A stretch of 64,000 nucleotides of DNA, taken from contig NZ_CABVHY010000002.1 of NCBI RefSeq assembly GCF_902497875.1, positions 1 to 64,000 on the forward strand, in the 5' to 3' direction. Made by a program: the position numbers and the translations under genes. The DNA comes from Pseudomonas fluorescens. Lineage in GTDB: Bacteria > Pseudomonadota > Gammaproteobacteria > Pseudomonadales > Pseudomonadaceae. Below are positions 38,901 through 52,255 of this stretch, in pieces. The notes under the pieces were generated by a model that was given only the letters and a program-made list of their open reading frames with translations, did no database searches and was not told the DNA's origin. Positions within the stretch are counted from its first letter, which is position 1. Each line of letters starts with the position of its first letter.

Positions 38901-39881
38901 CTTTGGCTTGGCGCCGCGACCGGTAGCGCCTTCGTCGCGAATCTCGCCGCCGCTACCGGTGGCTGCACCCGGGAACGGGGCAATCGCGGTCGGGTGGTTG
39001 TGCGTCTCGACTTTCATCAGGATGTGCACCGGTTCCTGCACCGCGCCGTACTGGCGGGTTTCAGGGTCCGGGAAGAAACGGCCGGCGACGTTGCCGACGA
39101 TCACCGAAGCGTTGTCCTTATAAGCCGACAGCACGCCTTCGCTGTGCATCACGTAGGTGTTCTTGATCATGCCGAACAGGCTTTTTTCCTGGCTCTGACC
39201 ATCGATGTCCCAACTGGCGTTGAAGATCTTGTGACGGCAGTGCTCGGAGTTCGCCTGGGCGAACATCATCAGTTCGATGTCGTGCGGGTTGCGCTTCAAG
39301 CCGACGAAGGCGTTGACCAGGTAGTCAATCTCGTCTTCGGCCAGGGCCAGGCCCAGCTCGGTGTTGGCTTTTTCCAGCGCGGCACGGCCGCCACCCAGCA
39401 CGTCGATCGCGGTCAGCGGTTTGGGCTCGGCGTGGCTGAACAGGCCGGCGGCTTGTTCAAGGTTGCCGAGGACGATCTGGGTCATGCGGTCGTGCAGCCC
39501 ATCCGCAATCAGCTGCGCTTCGGCGTCGCTGAACTGGCCGGCGACGTAGAACGCGATGCCGCGCTCCAGGCGCTGGATTTTGCTCAGGCCGCAGTTGCGA
39601 GCAATGTCGCTGGCTTTACTGGACCACGGCGAAATGGTGCCGAAACGCGGCAACACCAGGAACAGACGACCGGTCGGTTCTTGCACCGGGACACTTGGGC
39701 CGTACTTCAGAAGGCGCGCAAGCACCTGCTGTTCGTCGCCGGTCAGGACGCCGGTAACTTCGGCGAAGTGAGCGAATTCAGCATACAAGCCGCTGACAGC
39801 CGGGACCTTCTGGCTCAGTTGCTCAAGGAGTTTGCTGTGGCGAAAGGCAGAAAGGGCAGGAGCGCCGCGCAGGATCAACAT
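35985..39881 (-). CDS. purL: phosphoribosylformylglycinamidine synthase
   Basis: A 1298-residue single-chain enzyme of purine synthesis, converting FGAR and glutamine to FGAM. The order is the N-terminal domain, linker, two FGAM synthase halves (marks [20 protein letters not shown] and IFLDAGRGQ-like [13 protein letters not shown]), and the C-terminal glutaminase domain with the nucleophile in LGVCNGCQM and the His/Glu pair in AHGEGHAEF. Length equals the gammaproteobacterial form (about 1295). Nothing odd was seen. Confidence 0.97.
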   Translation of the reverse strand: MLILRGAPALSAFRHSKLLEQLSQKVPAVSGLYAEFAHFAEVTGVLTGDEQQVLARLLKYGPSVPVQEPTGRLFLVLPRFGTISPWSSKASDIARNCGLSKIQRLERGIAFYVAGQFSDAEAQLIADGLHDRMTQIVLGNLEQAAGLFSHAEPKPLTAIDVLGGGRAALEKANTELGLALAEDEIDYLVNAFVGLKRNPHDIELMMFAQANSEHCRHKIFNASWDIDGQSQEKSLFGMIKNTYVMHSEGVLSAYKDNASVIVGNVAGRFFPDPETRQYGAVQEPVHILMKVETHNHPTAIAPFPGAATGSGGEIRDEGATGRGAKPKAGLTGFTVSNLQIPGFEQPWEVPYGKPERIVTALDIMIEGPLGGAAFNNEFGRPALTGYFRTFEQSITTPRGDEVRGYHKPIMLAGGMGNIRAEHVQKAEITVGSKLIVLGGPAMLIGLGGGAASSMATGTSSADLAFASVQRENPEMERRCQEVIDRCWQLGDKNPISFIHDVGAGGLSNAFPELVNDGDRGGRFELRNIPNDEPGMAPHEIWSNESQERYVLAVGPADFERFQAICERERCPFAVVGEATAEPQLTVTDSHFGNDPVDMPLEVLLGKAPRMHRSAVRENELGDDFDPSTLEIADCVERVLHHPAVASKSFLITIGDRTITGLVARDQMVGPWQVPVADVAVTATSFDVYTGEAMAMGERTPLALLDAPASGRMAIGETLTNIVASRINKISDIKLSANWMSAAGHPGEDARLYDTVKAVGMELCPDLGITIPVGKDSMSMATRWNDEGVDKSVTSPMSLIVTGFAPVADIRQTLTPELRMDKGTTDLILIDLGRGQNRMGASILAQVHGKLGSQAPDVDDAEDLKAFFAVIQGLNADGHLLAYHDRSDGGLLTSTVEMAFAGHCGLALNLDGLAETSADIAAILFNEELGAVIQVRQDATPDILAQFSAAGLGDCVSVIGQPLNNGEISITFNGETVFEGQRRLLQRQWAETSYQIQRLRDNVECAEQEFDVLLEEDNPGLSVKLSYDVNQDVAAPYIKKGIRPQVAVLREQGVNGQVEMAAAFDRAGFNAIDVHMSDILAGRVDLNEFKGLVACGGFSYGDVLGAGEGWAKSALFNSRARDAFQGFFERNDSFTLGVCNGCQMMSNLHELIPGSEFWPHFVRNRSEQFEARVAMVQVQESNSIFLQGMAGSRMPIAIAHGEGHAEFASEEALLEADLSGCVAMRFVDNHGKVTETYPANPNGSPRGITGLTSRDGRVTIMMPHPERVFRAVQNSWRSEDWNEDAPWMRMFRNARVWVN

Positions 39882-40008
39882 CTTCGGGACAGCCTCGGGA
39901 AGGGGTGTGCTTTGAGGCCGTGCATTCTAGCCTAAACCGCCCGTTACAGCACCCGAAACGGTACTCCGGGCTTGCGCCGGACGTCGGCCAGTGCTCCAAC
40001 ACCTGTAA

Positions 40009-41628
<1,620 letters not shown>

Positions 41629-41641
41629 ATCGTGGCGCCTG

Positions 41642-41752
41642 CAAAAGATCGCAGCCTGCGGCAGCTCCTACAGGATTTGCATACACCCACAATTTTACAG
41701 GCGTACTCGGTCGGCGTAGGAGCTGCCGCAGGCTGCGATCTTTTGATTTTAG
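41642..41752. repeat. inverted REP pair, GGAGCTGCCGCAGGCTG class
   Basis: AAAGATCGCAGCCTGCGGCA and its mirror TGCCGCAGGCTGCGATCTTT enclose about 60 bases between convergent mltF and pdxJ. This point is also a boundary between gene blocks that lie apart in P. aeruginosa. Confidence 0.85.
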
Positions 41753-42495
41753 GCCTTTGCCGCAGCCGCCAGAATCAGCGCCTTCATCTCCGCCACCGCC
41801 GACTTGAAGCCGACGAACAGCGCATGAGCCACCAGCGCATGGCCAATGTTCAATTCATTGATGCCTTTGATCGCGGCGACCGCTTCGACGTTGTGGTAAT
41901 GCAGGCCGTGACCGGCATTGACAATCAAACCCTGGGCCAGACCACAGGCCACGCCATCCGCCACTCGCTGCAACTCTTCAGCAACTTCGCTCGGGGTCTG
42001 GGCATCGGCGTAACGGCCGGTATGCAATTCAATCGCCGGCGCGCCGACCCTTCTGGACGCTTCGATCTGCCGCTCATCAGCATCGATGAACAACGACACC
42101 TCACAGCCGATTTTAGCCAGGCGCTCTACTGCGGCCTTGATCCGTGCTTCCTGCCCGGCGACGTCGAGACCGCCTTCAGTGGTCAGCTCCTGACGGGTTT
42201 CCGGGACCAGGCAGATATGGGCCGGACGGATGCGCTCGGCGAACGCCATCATTTCTTCGGTGACGCCCATTTCGAAGTTCATGCGGGTTTGCAGCACGTC
42301 CTTGAGCAGCAGCACATCACGCTCCTGGATGTGTCGGCGGTCCTCACGCAAATGCACGGTAATGCCGTCGGCGCCCGCCTCTTCCGCATCCAGCGCGGCC
42401 TTGACCGGATCAGGGTAACGAGTACCCCGAGCCTGACGCAGAGTGGCTACATGGTCGATGTTCACGCCAAGAAGAATGCGATTGCTGGTGGTCAC
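41749..42495 (-). CDS. pdxJ: pyridoxine 5'-phosphate synthase
   Basis: A 248-residue TIM-barrel enzyme for the last ring-forming step of vitamin B6 synthesis. Marks: [20 protein letters not shown] at the N terminus, [14 protein letters not shown], and the end block [16 protein letters not shown]. It starts with GTG at 42495, and GGAG lies upstream. It is the last gene of the lepA-lepB-rnc-era-recO-pdxJ run, but a 208-base gap with a palindromic element separates it from recO. Confidence 0.95.
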   Translation of the reverse strand: MTTSNRILLGVNIDHVATLRQARGTRYPDPVKAALDAEEAGADGITVHLREDRRHIQERDVLLLKDVLQTRMNFEMGVTEEMMAFAERIRPAHICLVPETRQELTTEGGLDVAGQEARIKAAVERLAKIGCEVSLFIDADERQIEASRRVGAPAIELHTGRYADAQTPSEVAEELQRVADGVACGLAQGLIVNAGHGLHYHNVEAVAAIKGINELNIGHALVAHALFVGFKSAVAEMKALILAAAAKA

Positions 42496-42538
42496 GGAAG
42501 CGCTCCTGAGAAATTGAGAGTTCGGTGCACAGCATATA

Positions 42539-42696
42539 GTGTCCGGTCACGAAAATAACTGTTCGCTTTTGACGGCGTCTCTCGCAGCCATGCTGCGTTG
42601 CCGCTCCTCGCCATAGCAGGCTATGACTCGTCGCGCGCCTTGCCTGACCTCGAGATCCACTCGTCAAAATTCGAACGTATTTCCGAGACCGGACAC
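42539..42696. repeat. MITE-like palindromic element between recO and pdxJ
   Basis: The ends GTGTCCGGTC and GACCGGACAC are exact inverted copies, and similarity extends for about 45 bases inwards (GTTCG..TTTTGACG on the left; the mirror CGTCAAAATTCGAAC on the right). The middle holds another imperfect palindrome (CCATAGCAGGCTATG). The element is 158 bases long and codes for nothing. No target-site duplication is obvious. Confidence 0.65.
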
Positions 42697-42703
42697 AGGG
42701 TCA

Positions 42704-43393
42704 CTACGGCTTTCGAAACAACTCGCGACTGACCAATGGCCGGCCACCCAGGTGCACGGCCAGCGCCTGGCGCATCAGGCGTTTGGCGGCGGAGAGCGCC
42801 CCAGGAGCCGTCCAGTCGGCTTCAGCCATGGCCAGCAGCTCAGTGCCATTGAACAGGCCCGGCTGCAGCAAGTAGACCCGCTCAAGTCCGGCGTCGACCA
42901 GGAGACGATACAGGCCGTCCGCCGCGATGGGATCGCCATGAATGTCGGTCTCTAGCGCGAAGCCGTAACCGAGGTCATCCAGCAGTCGCCATTCAAACGC
43001 CCGCAGCAACGGTTCAAGCGGGCGGCCTTCGGCCAGGGCCAGCAGCGTCGCGGCGTAGTGATCGAAAACCGCCGGATGCGGATCTTCGGCAGGCAACAGG
43101 CGAATCAGCAGTTCGTTGAGATAGAGGCCGCTGAACAGCGCCTCACCGTTGAGCCAATTGGAAACGCCGGCGCTTTCCATCCGTCCGACATTTTTCAACT
43201 CGCCGCGACCACGAAATTCGACTTCCAGCGAAACGAACGGCCGCGCCAGAGTCCCGGCCTTGCCCCGCGCGTTGCGCAATACCGCCCGCAGCCGCCCTTG
43301 AGGCGTGAGGAAGTCCACCAGCGCACTGTTTTCGCGGTAGGCCCGGCTATGCAGTACGTAGGCGGGTTGGGCGATGGGTGGGGTTGGGGACAT
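42704..43393 (-). CDS. recO: DNA repair protein RecO
   Basis: A 229-residue protein of the RecFOR pathway that loads RecA on gapped DNA. The N-terminal OB-fold reads [20 protein letters not shown]... [15 protein letters not shown] sequence; the helical part has [21 protein letters not shown] chose the start at 43393 ([12 protein letters not shown]), giving the usual size; a longer frame to 43441 adds no family sequence. There is no zinc-binding Cys set, as in other gammaproteobacterial RecO. Confidence 0.92.
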   Translation of the reverse strand: MSPTPPIAQPAYVLHSRAYRENSALVDFLTPQGRLRAVLRNARGKAGTLARPFVSLEVEFRGRGELKNVGRMESAGVSNWLNGEALFSGLYLNELLIRLLPAEDPHPAVFDHYAATLLALAEGRPLEPLLRAFEWRLLDDLGYGFALETDIHGDPIAADGLYRLLVDAGLERVYLLQPGLFNGTELLAMAEADWTAPGALSAAKRLMRQALAVHLGGRPLVSRELFRKP

Positions 43394-43445
43394 GGAAGTC
43401 GCAGATCTCAATGAAGGAGCGCAGTTTATGAACAGTCCCAAACCA

Positions 43446-43539
43446 CTGTGGGAGCGAGCTTGCTCGCGATAAGCGGTCTGTCAGTCAACATCAATGTTGA
43501 ATATCAGGCCCTCATCGCGAGCAAGCTCGCTCCCACAAT
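43446..43539. repeat. inverted REP pair between era and recO
   Basis: CTGTGGGAGCGAGCTTGCTC and its mirror GAGCAAGCTCGCTCCCACA enclose about 50 bases. It interrupts an operon that is usually tight (era-recO). Confidence 0.85.
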
Positions 43540-43566
43540 GTTTATAAATGCATCCAGGCTAAGCGA

Positions 43567-44469
43567 TTACAGGTCGCCATACCCCAGCGAACGCAGGGCG
43601 CGTTCATCGTCGGACCAGCCGCCTTTGACCTTGACCCACAGGTTGAGCATGATTTTGGAGTCGAACAGCAGCTCCATATCCTTGCGCGCCTCGGTACCGA
43701 TGCGTTTGATCCGCTCGCCCTTCTCACCAATGATGATTTTCTTCTGGCCATCCCGTTCGACGAGGATCAGCGCATGAATGTGCAGGGTCTTGCCCTGCTG
43801 CTTGAACTCTTCGATTTCCACGGTGATCTGGTACGGCAGCTCAGCGCCCATCTGGCGCATGATTTTTTCCCGCACCAACTCTGCTGCGAGGAAACGGCTG
43901 CTGCGGTCGGTGATCTGGTCTTCGGGGAAGAAGTGCTCGTTTTCCGGCAGGTGCTCGGCGATCACCCGCTCCAGTGCTTCGAGGTTGTGGCCGTGCTGCG
44001 CCGAAATCGGCATGATCTGCGCGTTCGGCAACTGCTCTTGCAACCAGCTCAGGTGCGGCATCAGTTCGGCTTTGTCTTCGATCCGATCGGTCTTGTTCAA
44101 CGCCACGATCACCGGGCCTTGCACATACTGAACGCGCTCGAGAACCATCTGGTCTTCGTCGGTCCAGCGGGTGCGATCAACCACGAAGATCACCACGTCG
44201 ACGTCTTTCAACGCCGCCGAAGCGGTTTTGTTCATGTAACGGTTCAGCGCTTTCTCGCCGCCTTTGTGCATGCCGGGGGTGTCGACGTAGACCGCTTGCA
44301 CGGTGCCTTCGGTCTTGATCCCGAGCATGTTGTGGCGGGTGGTCTGCGGCTTGCGCGAAGTGATCGCCAGCTTCTGCCCGAGAATATGGTTCAGCAGCGT
44401 GGATTTGCCCACGTTGGGGCGGCCGACAATGGCGACATAGCCACAGCGAGTTGCAGTTGAATCAGTCAT
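43567..44469 (-). CDS. era: GTPase Era
   Basis: A 300-residue essential GTPase for 30S ribosome maturation. G1 is [10 protein letters not shown]3 is DTPGMHKG, G4 is NKTD; the C-terminal KH domain includes [20 protein letters not shown], which binds the 16S rRNA 3' end. I chose the ATG at 44469, which has GGAGA seven bases upstream and overlaps the rnc stop by eight bases; an ATG six bases earlier is too close to the RBS. Confidence 0.95.
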   Translation of the reverse strand: MTDSTATRCGYVAIVGRPNVGKSTLLNHILGQKLAITSRKPQTTRHNMLGIKTEGTVQAVYVDTPGMHKGGEKALNRYMNKTASAALKDVDVVIFVVDRTRWTDEDQMVLERVQYVQGPVIVALNKTDRIEDKAELMPHLSWLQEQLPNAQIMPISAQHGHNLEALERVIAEHLPENEHFFPEDQITDRSSRFLAAELVREKIMRQMGAELPYQITVEIEEFKQQGKTLHIHALILVERDGQKKIIIGEKGERIKRIGTEARKDMELLFDSKIMLNLWVKVKGGWSDDERALRSLGYGDL

Positions 44470-45151
44470 GGCCATTCTCCACGCCCAGGGCAATCAGTGC
44501 TGCAGCGGCCGCTACCTGTTCGGCAATACGACGACTCACACCCTGACCTCGGCTTTTTTCGTTCAGTAAGGTGATTTCGCATTCGACGAAGAACGTCCGG
44601 CAATGCGGCTCACCCTGGATATCCACCACTTCGTAACGCGGCAGGTCACAGGCACGCGACTGCAGGAATTCTTGCAGACGCGTCTTTGGATCTTTGTTGG
44701 TATCGACCAGTGTCAGGCCTTCGAACTCGGACGCCAGCCAGGCCAGCACGCGTTCACGCGCCATGTCCATGCCAGCATCGAGGTAGATGGCGCCGATCAA
44801 GGCTTCCAGGGCGTCCGCAAGGATCGATTCACGACGAAAACCGCCGCTCTTCAACTCGCCGGAACCCAGGCGCAGGTACTCGCCCAGATCGAAACCGCGA
44901 GCCAGTACGGCCAGGGTTTCGCCTTTCACCAGTCGTGCACGCAAACGCGACAGCTGGCCTTCGCGGGCGAGCGGGAAGCGGTCGAACAAGGCTTCACCGG
45001 CGACGAAGTTGAGAATGGCATCACCGAGGAATTCCAGGCGCTCATTGTTGCGCCCGGCAAAACTGCGGTGAGTCAGGGCCAGGACCATCAGTTCCTGGTC
45101 TTTGAAGGTATAGCCGAGCTGACGCTCGAGACGGCTTAAAGAGACGCTCAC
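44462..45151 (-). CDS. rnc: ribonuclease III
   Basis: A 229-residue double-strand RNase that processes rRNA and regulatory RNAs. The signature [20 protein letters not shown] carries the acidic catalytic residues; a second group lies in [15 protein letters not shown]. The double-stranded RNA-binding domain covers about residues 155-225 ([11 protein letters not shown]...). The start is GTG at 45151, overlapping the stop of the decayed DUF4845 gene by GTGA. The RBS is weak. Confidence 0.95.
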   Translation of the reverse strand: MSVSLSRLERQLGYTFKDQELMVLALTHRSFAGRNNERLEFLGDAILNFVAGEALFDRFPLAREGQLSRLRARLVKGETLAVLARGFDLGEYLRLGSGELKSGGFRRESILADALEALIGAIYLDAGMDMARERVLAWLASEFEGLTLVDTNKDPKTRLQEFLQSRACDLPRYEVVDIQGEPHCRTFFVECEITLLNEKSRGQGVSRRIAEQVAAAAALIALGVENGHD

Positions 45152-45317
45152 GGTTTACCCACGCTGAGTTCGTGGTCGAATTTCACCACCCTAGGGGCGA
45201 GGCACCGACGGCCCTCGACAATTAACGCTGTGTTCAAATCCACATCCTGAATATCGTTGACTGCATGCTTTTGGTGATATCCCTGCAAAACTCACTGGCG
45301 GCGATGAAAGACGCTGC
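45148..45317 (-). pseudogene. broken DUF4845 gene between lepB and rnc
   Basis: In Pseudomonas a DUF4845 membrane protein (about 120-130 residues) normally lies between lepB and rnc. Here only parts are left on the minus strand. One frame gives ASEFCRDITKSMQ, then after loss of about one base another frame gives VNDIQDVDLNTALIVEG, and then [14 protein letters not shown] up to the TGA that overlaps the rnc start. These pieces match the family's 'EFY..VSKGMQVN.IRDL.LEDAL' and final 'LVVKFDHEFRV' blocks. The N-terminal membrane helix and a middle section are gone. A stop lies upstream in the second frame. It cannot make a normal protein. Confidence 0.75.
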
Positions 45318-45349
45318 CGTGAACTATTCTACAAGACCCAGAAAAGCAT

Positions 45350-45372
45350 TCGGCGCTGTGTTCAACAGCGCC
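45350..45372 (-). terminator. hairpin after lepB
   Basis: On the minus strand CGGCGCTGT and ACAGCGCCG pair perfectly around TGAAC, followed by AATGCTTTT. It would lower transcription from lepA-lepB into rnc-era. Confidence 0.6.
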
Positions 45373-45380
45373 GTGTGTGA

Positions 45381-46235
45381 TTACTTGATCAGGCCAACCC
45401 GCGAGAAATTCGGCAGGTGACTGAGTTTTGGTTCGGGCCAGCTCATCCAGACTGCAAAGGCCTTGCCGACGATGTTCTTGTCGGGAACCATGCCTAGCAG
45501 ATCCTTGGGAATACTCGGATCATCCCAGTAGCGACTGTCGTTCGAGTTGTCGCGGTTGTCGCCCATCATGAAGTAATGCCCGGCGGGCACGACCCACTGA
45601 CGGTCCGGCGGCGAACGGTAGCGGCTCATTTCCTTGCGGATCAGGTGCTCGGCAGCGCCGAGTTTTTCCTTGTAGAGCTCGGCACTGCCCAGCGTACCCG
45701 GCTCGGAACCGACCATCTGCTCAGCGACCGACTGGCCATTGACGAACAGCCGCTTGTCGCTGGTGTAGCGAATCTGGTCACCCGGCAGGCCCACTACACG
45801 CTTGATGTAGTTGACGTTCGGATCGCTCGGAAAGCGGAACACCATCACATCGCCACGCTGTGGATCACCGACTTCGATGATTTTCTTGTCGAGTACCGGC
45901 AGGCGGATCCCGTAAGAAAATTTGTTCACCAGAATGAAGTCGCCAACGTCCAGGGTCGGTTTCATCGAGCCGGAAGGAATCTGGAACGGCTCCACCAGGA
46001 ACGAACGCAGCACCAGCACGATGAACAACACCGGGAAGAACGACTTGCCGTATTCGACCAGCAGCGGCTCTTTGTTCAGTTTCTCGACCACCACCCCATC
46101 AGGCTGGCTGACGCTGCCCTGATAGGAGGCAATGGCGGCACGCCGACGCGGCGCCAGGAAAACCAGATCGAGCAACGCCAACAGGCCGCAGACGAACACG
46201 GCGATGACCAGCAACAGCGGGAAATTTAGTGACAT
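45381..46235 (-). CDS. lepB: signal peptidase I
   Basis: A 284-residue inner-membrane protease that removes signal peptides. Two membrane segments lie at residues 5-27 and 65-82. The catalytic Ser is S90 in PSGSMKPT and the Lys base is K145 in NYIKRVVGLPGD; further family boxes are FPSDPN and YFMMGDNRDNSNDSR. It follows lepA by five bases and is co-transcribed with it. Confidence 0.96.
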   Translation of the reverse strand: MSLNFPLLLVIAVFVCGLLALLDLVFLAPRRRAAIASYQGSVSQPDGVVVEKLNKEPLLVEYGKSFFPVLFIVLVLRSFLVEPFQIPSGSMKPTLDVGDFILVNKFSYGIRLPVLDKKIIEVGDPQRGDVMVFRFPSDPNVNYIKRVVGLPGDQIRYTSDKRLFVNGQSVAEQMVGSEPGTLGSAELYKEKLGAAEHLIRKEMSRYRSPPDRQWVVPAGHYFMMGDNRDNSNDSRYWDDPSIPKDLLGMVPDKNIVGKAFAVWMSWPEPKLSHLPNFSRVGLIK

Positions 46236-46240
46236 AGGAC

Positions 46241-48040
46241 CTAACTATCCAACCTGAGCACTGCAAGGAAGGCTTCTTGTGGAATTTCCACGTTACCGAC
46301 CTGCTTCATGCGTTTTTTACCGGCCTTCTGCTTTTCCAACAGCTTGCGCTTACGGCTAACGTCACCGCCGTAGCATTTGGCCAATACGTTCTTTCTGAGT
46401 GCCTTGACGGAGGTCCGCGCAATAATCTGCCCGCCAATGGCGGCCTGGATTGCGACGTCGAACATCTGACGTGGAATCAGTTCTTTCATCTTCTCGGTCA
46501 ACTGGCGACCTTTGTAGTGCGCATTGTCCTTGTGTACGATCAGCGCCAGGGCGTCGACTTTGTCACCGTTGATCAACACATCCAGCTTCACCAGATTAGC
46601 TGATTGATAACGATCGAAATGGTAATCCAGCGAAGCATAGCCACGGCTGGTGGACTTCAGACGGTCGAAGAAGTCCAGGACCACTTCGTTCATCGGCAGA
46701 TCGTAGGTCACCTGGACCTGAGTACCGAGGAACAGCATGTCGTGCTGCACGCCACGCTTTTCGATACACAGGGTAATGACGTTACCCAGGTGCTCTTGCG
46801 GCACAAGAATATTGGCCCGCACGATTGGCTCGCGCATATCCTCGATCGCCGACAGATCCGGCAGCTTCGACGGGTTATCGACGTAAATCGTTTCACCGGT
46901 TTTCAGCAACAACTCGAAAATAACCGTCGGCGCCGTGGTAATCAGGTCCAGGTCGTACTCGCGCTCCAGGCGCTCCTGGATGATTTCCATGTGCAGCATG
47001 CCGAGGAACCCGCAACGGAAGCCGAAGCCCAGGGCGTCGGAGCTTTCCGGGGTGTACTGCAGGGACGAGTCGTTGAGCGTGAGCTTTTGCAGGGCTTCAC
47101 GGAAATCTTCGAAGTCGTCGGAGCTGACCGGGAACAGACCGGCGTAGACCTGCGGCTGAATGCGTTTGAAGCCTGGCAGGACGTCGACGTCCGGCGTGGA
47201 GCTCAAGGTCAGGGTGTCACCGACCGGCGCACCGTGAATGTCCTTGATACCGGCAATGATGAAGCCCACTTCGCCGGCCTTCAGATCAACGGTGGCGGAG
47301 TGTTTCGGGTTGAACACACCGACGCTGTCCACCAGGTGGATCTTGCCGGTGGATTTGACCAGGATCTTGTCGCCCTTCCTCACACGGCCGTGGCGCACAC
47401 GTACCAGGGAAACAACGCCCAGGTAGTTGTCGAACCAGGAGTCGATGATCAACGCTTGCAGCGGATCTTCGATGTTACCGGTTGGCGCAGGAATCGTGTG
47501 AACCAGGCGTTCGAGCACTTCGTCGACGCCCTGACCGGTCTTGGCGCTGCACTCGACCGCGTCGGTGGCATCGATACCGATGATTTTTTCGATTTCTTCC
47601 TTTACGCGGTCCGGATCGGCCTGAGGCAGGTCGATCTTGTTCAGCACTGGCATGACCTCAAGGCCCTGCTCGATCGCGGTATAGCAGTTGGCAACCGATT
47701 GCGCTTCCACGCCCTGACCGGCATCGACCACCAGCAACGCACCTTCACAGGCCGCCAGCGACCGACTGACTTCATAGGTGAAGTCGACGTGGCCCGGGGT
47801 GTCAATGAAGTTCAGTTGGTACTTGATGCCATCGCGAGCGGTGTAATAAAGGGTGACGCTGTGGGCCTTGATGGTGATCCCGCGCTCACGCTCGAGGTCC
47901 ATGGAATCCAGTACCTGGGCTTCCATTTCGCGCTCGGCCAGGCCGCCGCACATCTGGATGAAGCGATCGGCCAGAGTCGACTTGCCATGGTCAATGTGGG
48001 CGATGATGGAGAAATTGCGGATATGACTCAAATCACTCAC
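46241..48040 (-). CDS. lepA: elongation factor 4 (LepA)
   Basis: A 599-residue translational GTPase acting on stalled ribosomes and in initiation/assembly. G1 is [11 protein letters not shown]3 is DTPGHVDF, G4 is NKIDLP; the LepA-specific C-terminal domain ends near [20 protein letters not shown]. Length is the family's usual 597-600. In P. aeruginosa and many fluorescent strains mucD precedes lepA; here lptG does, across a terminator. Confidence 0.96.
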   Translation of the reverse strand: MSDLSHIRNFSIIAHIDHGKSTLADRFIQMCGGLAEREMEAQVLDSMDLERERGITIKAHSVTLYYTARDGIKYQLNFIDTPGHVDFTYEVSRSLAACEGALLVVDAGQGVEAQSVANCYTAIEQGLEVMPVLNKIDLPQADPDRVKEEIEKIIGIDATDAVECSAKTGQGVDEVLERLVHTIPAPTGNIEDPLQALIIDSWFDNYLGVVSLVRVRHGRVRKGDKILVKSTGKIHLVDSVGVFNPKHSATVDLKAGEVGFIIAGIKDIHGAPVGDTLTLSSTPDVDVLPGFKRIQPQVYAGLFPVSSDDFEDFREALQKLTLNDSSLQYTPESSDALGFGFRCGFLGMLHMEIIQERLEREYDLDLITTAPTVIFELLLKTGETIYVDNPSKLPDLSAIEDMREPIVRANILVPQEHLGNVITLCIEKRGVQHDMLFLGTQVQVTYDLPMNEVVLDFFDRLKSTSRGYASLDYHFDRYQSANLVKLDVLINGDKVDALALIVHKDNAHYKGRQLTEKMKELIPRQMFDVAIQAAIGGQIIARTSVKALRKNVLAKCYGGDVSRKRKLLEKQKAGKKRMKQVGNVEIPQEAFLAVLRLDS

Positions 48041-48148
48041 GGATCAACACTCAAAAAGGCTGCAGGCATAGCCCGCCGAAAAATAGCCGGGAATTGTACC
48101 TGATTCACGGCCCTAGCGTCACGTTTGCCTGTCAGCCGCCGTGAATGC

Positions 48149-48183
48149 AAAAACGCCCCGGCCTTTCGACCGGGGCGTTTTCA
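48149..48183. terminator. intrinsic terminator of lptF-lptG
   Basis: AAAACGCCCCGG and CCGGGGCGTTTT pair perfectly around CCTTTCGA, 28 bases after the lptG stop on the minus strand. A- and T-runs on both sides allow either direction. Confidence 0.85.
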
Positions 48184-48210
48184 ACTCGCCAATGCCCGGC
48201 GAACCCGCTA

Positions 48211-49272
48211 TCAGCCGGCTCGTCGCAACAGCCAGACCCCGGCCAGTGCGCAGATGCCGGCCGGCACCAACACCGCAAATAGCGGCGAGAAACCGAACAC
48301 CAGGCTCGACGGCCCCAGCAGATCCTGGGCAATACGGAAGGTGAAGCCCACCAGCACGCCGGTGAACACCCGCTGACCGAGGGTCACCGAACGCAGCGGG
48401 CCGAAAATGAACGAAATCGCCATCAGCACCAGCGCGGCAGTGACCAGCGGTTGCAACACCTTGACCCAAAATGCCAGCCAGTAGCGACCATTGTTCAAGC
48501 CCTGATCGGCCAGATAGTGGATATATCCCCACAAACCGCTGATCGACAGCGATTCCGGCGCCATCACCACAGTACTGAGCAACTGCGGGCTCAAGGCCAC
48601 TTCCCAGCGCTCTTCGGGCAAGGGGACGACTTCAGTACGGCCGTCATGGAACAGCGTGGTGGTGACCTCGGTCAACATCCAATGGTCCTCATTGAACGTC
48701 GCACGCTTGGCAAAACTCGAGGACAACAAGTGGCGCTGATCGTCGAAGCGATAACGGGTTACACCGTACAGCAGGCCATTGGGTTGCACCGAGTTGACGT
48801 GAATGAACTCGTCGCCCTGACGGTGCCACAAACCATGCTTGGCGCTCTGCGCTTCACCGCCGCCCTGAGCCAGGGAACGGTTGGCCTGCGCGATGTTTTC
48901 CGTGGCCGGGGCTACGTACTCGCCGACCAGCACGCCCGCCAGCATCAGCACCAGCATCGGCTTCATCACTGCCCAGACGATCCGACCGATGGACACCCCG
49001 GCAGCGCGCATGATGGTCAGTTCGCTGGCACTGGCCAGGCTGCCAAGGCCGATCAGACAGCCGATCAAGGCGGCCATCGGCAACATGTCGTAGACCCGCC
49101 GCGGCGCGGTCAGCAGCACAAAACTCAAGACATCGAGCAAGGTGTAGGTATCGCTGACGTCGCCCATCTCATCGATGAAGGCAAACAATGACGCCAGACC
49201 GAGAATAATCCCCAGGACCGCGACAATGGCCAAGAACACGCTACTACCGATGTAGCGATCGAGCTTATCCAC
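48211..49272 (-). CDS. lptG: LPS export ABC permease LptG
   Basis: A 353-residue inner-membrane protein of the LptB2FG complex that extracts lipopolysaccharide for transport. Membrane helices lie at about residues 10-30, 55-80, 95-115 and near the C terminus, with a periplasmic beta-jellyroll between. The GTG at 49272 (VDKLDRYIGSSVFLA) has GGAGG six bases upstream and gives the usual length; it overlaps the lptF stop by eight bases, so the two are coupled. A longer frame from 49290 has no site. Confidence 0.93.
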   Translation of the reverse strand: MDKLDRYIGSSVFLAIVAVLGIILGLASLFAFIDEMGDVSDTYTLLDVLSFVLLTAPRRVYDMLPMAALIGCLIGLGSLASASELTIMRAAGVSIGRIVWAVMKPMLVLMLAGVLVGEYVAPATENIAQANRSLAQGGGEAQSAKHGLWHRQGDEFIHVNSVQPNGLLYGVTRYRFDDQRHLLSSSFAKRATFNEDHWMLTEVTTTLFHDGRTEVVPLPEERWEVALSPQLLSTVVMAPESLSISGLWGYIHYLADQGLNNGRYWLAFWVKVLQPLVTAALVLMAISFIFGPLRSVTLGQRVFTGVLVGFTFRIAQDLLGPSSLVFGFSPLFAVLVPAGICALAGVWLLRRAG

Positions 49273-50395
49273 GGGCCACCTCCAGCGCACTGCGGCGACT
49301 CGCCAGCTTCAGCCGCAGCGGCTCCCAGTACAGCAGCCCCAGACCGATGGACAGGAAGATCGCGTGCACCCACCACAATCCCAGCGCCGCTGGAATCTTG
49401 CCTTTTTCCAGCGCACCACGGGCGGCGATCAGGATGGTCAGATAAGCCATATAAAGAAGAATTGCCGGAAGCAGCTTGAGAAAACGACCCTGGCGTGGAT
49501 TGACCCGAGACAAGGGCACCGCCATCAGGGTCACGATAAACACCAGCAGCGGCAGGGAAAGCCGCCATTGCAGCTCGGTGTTCGAACGCAGGTCGTCGTT
49601 GGCAAGCAGATCCCGGGTCGACATCGCGTCGCGATCGGTCACTTCGTCACTGACATCCGGCTTGGGCAGCAGCACGCCATAGGTGTCGTACTTGATGGCA
49701 CGATAATCGGCCTGCCCCGGATTACCGTCGTAGCGATAGCCATTCTCGAGAATCAGGTAACGGTTACCGTCCTTCTGAATTTCCTGACGCCCGCTCTGGG
49801 CAACCAGCACGGAGATGCCGCGATCCTTGCTCTTGTCGGAGGAAGTATTTTTTTGCGAAATGAATACGCCCTCCAGATTGGCGCGATCATCGGACAACTG
49901 CTCGGTGTAGGTCACGCGAGTGCCATCGCGCAACGCCTGGAAGCGACCCGGCACCAGGGTATCGAATTCGGTCAGCGCATCCTGCTTGTTGATCAGCAGC
50001 TGGAACTGGTTCGCCCCTTGCGGCGCCAGGCTCAGGCTCAACCACGCCACCACCAACGCCACCAGCGTGGCCGGAAACAGGGTCATGCCCAGCAAACGCT
50101 GCTGGCTCATGCCCGTCGCGGAGAGCACGGTCATTTCGCTTTCCAGGTACAGCCGGCCGTAAGCCAGCAGAATGCCGAGAAACAGCCCCAATGGCAGAAT
50201 CAGTTGCAGGAAGCCTGGCAGGCGAAAACCCATGATCAGAAACAGCGATCCCGGGTCCAGGGCGCCCGAGGCAGCCTGCGCCAGGTACTTGATGAAACGT
50301 CCGCTCATAATGATGACTAGCAGGACGGCGCTGACGGCGCTCAAGGTTAACAGGACTTCTCGGGACAGATAACGAAAGACAATCAAACCAGACAC
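49265..50395 (-). CDS. lptF: LPS export ABC permease LptF
   Basis: A 376-residue partner of LptG. It begins MSGLIVFRYLSREVLLTLSA with helix 1; further helices cover residues 50-75, 100-120 and 280-360, and the periplasmic jellyroll lies between (EFDTLVPGRFQALRDGTRVT). The family block GFRLPGFLQLILPLGLFLGI is clear. It is divergent from pepA, as in PA3827-PA3831. Confidence 0.94.
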   Translation of the reverse strand: MSGLIVFRYLSREVLLTLSAVSAVLLVIIMSGRFIKYLAQAASGALDPGSLFLIMGFRLPGFLQLILPLGLFLGILLAYGRLYLESEMTVLSATGMSQQRLLGMTLFPATLVALVVAWLSLSLAPQGANQFQLLINKQDALTEFDTLVPGRFQALRDGTRVTYTEQLSDDRANLEGVFISQKNTSSDKSKDRGISVLVAQSGRQEIQKDGNRYLILENGYRYDGNPGQADYRAIKYDTYGVLLPKPDVSDEVTDRDAMSTRDLLANDDLRSNTELQWRLSLPLLVFIVTLMAVPLSRVNPRQGRFLKLLPAILLYMAYLTILIAARGALEKGKIPAALGLWWVHAIFLSIGLGLLYWEPLRLKLASRRSALEVARG

Positions 50396-52195
<1,800 letters not shown>

Positions 52196-52255
52196 AACTG
52201 AAGACCCCGGCCTGTGTCATCCGTGGATGATGCGGGCCGGGCGTCAGGACCCGCA

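Noticed and set aside
36093..39935. A 1280-residue open frame opposite purL
   Set aside because: It is the antisense shadow of purL, with biased composition caused by GC-rich codons and no recognisable domain.
46604..48103. A 499-residue plus-strand frame across lepA
   Set aside because: Shadow of lepA.
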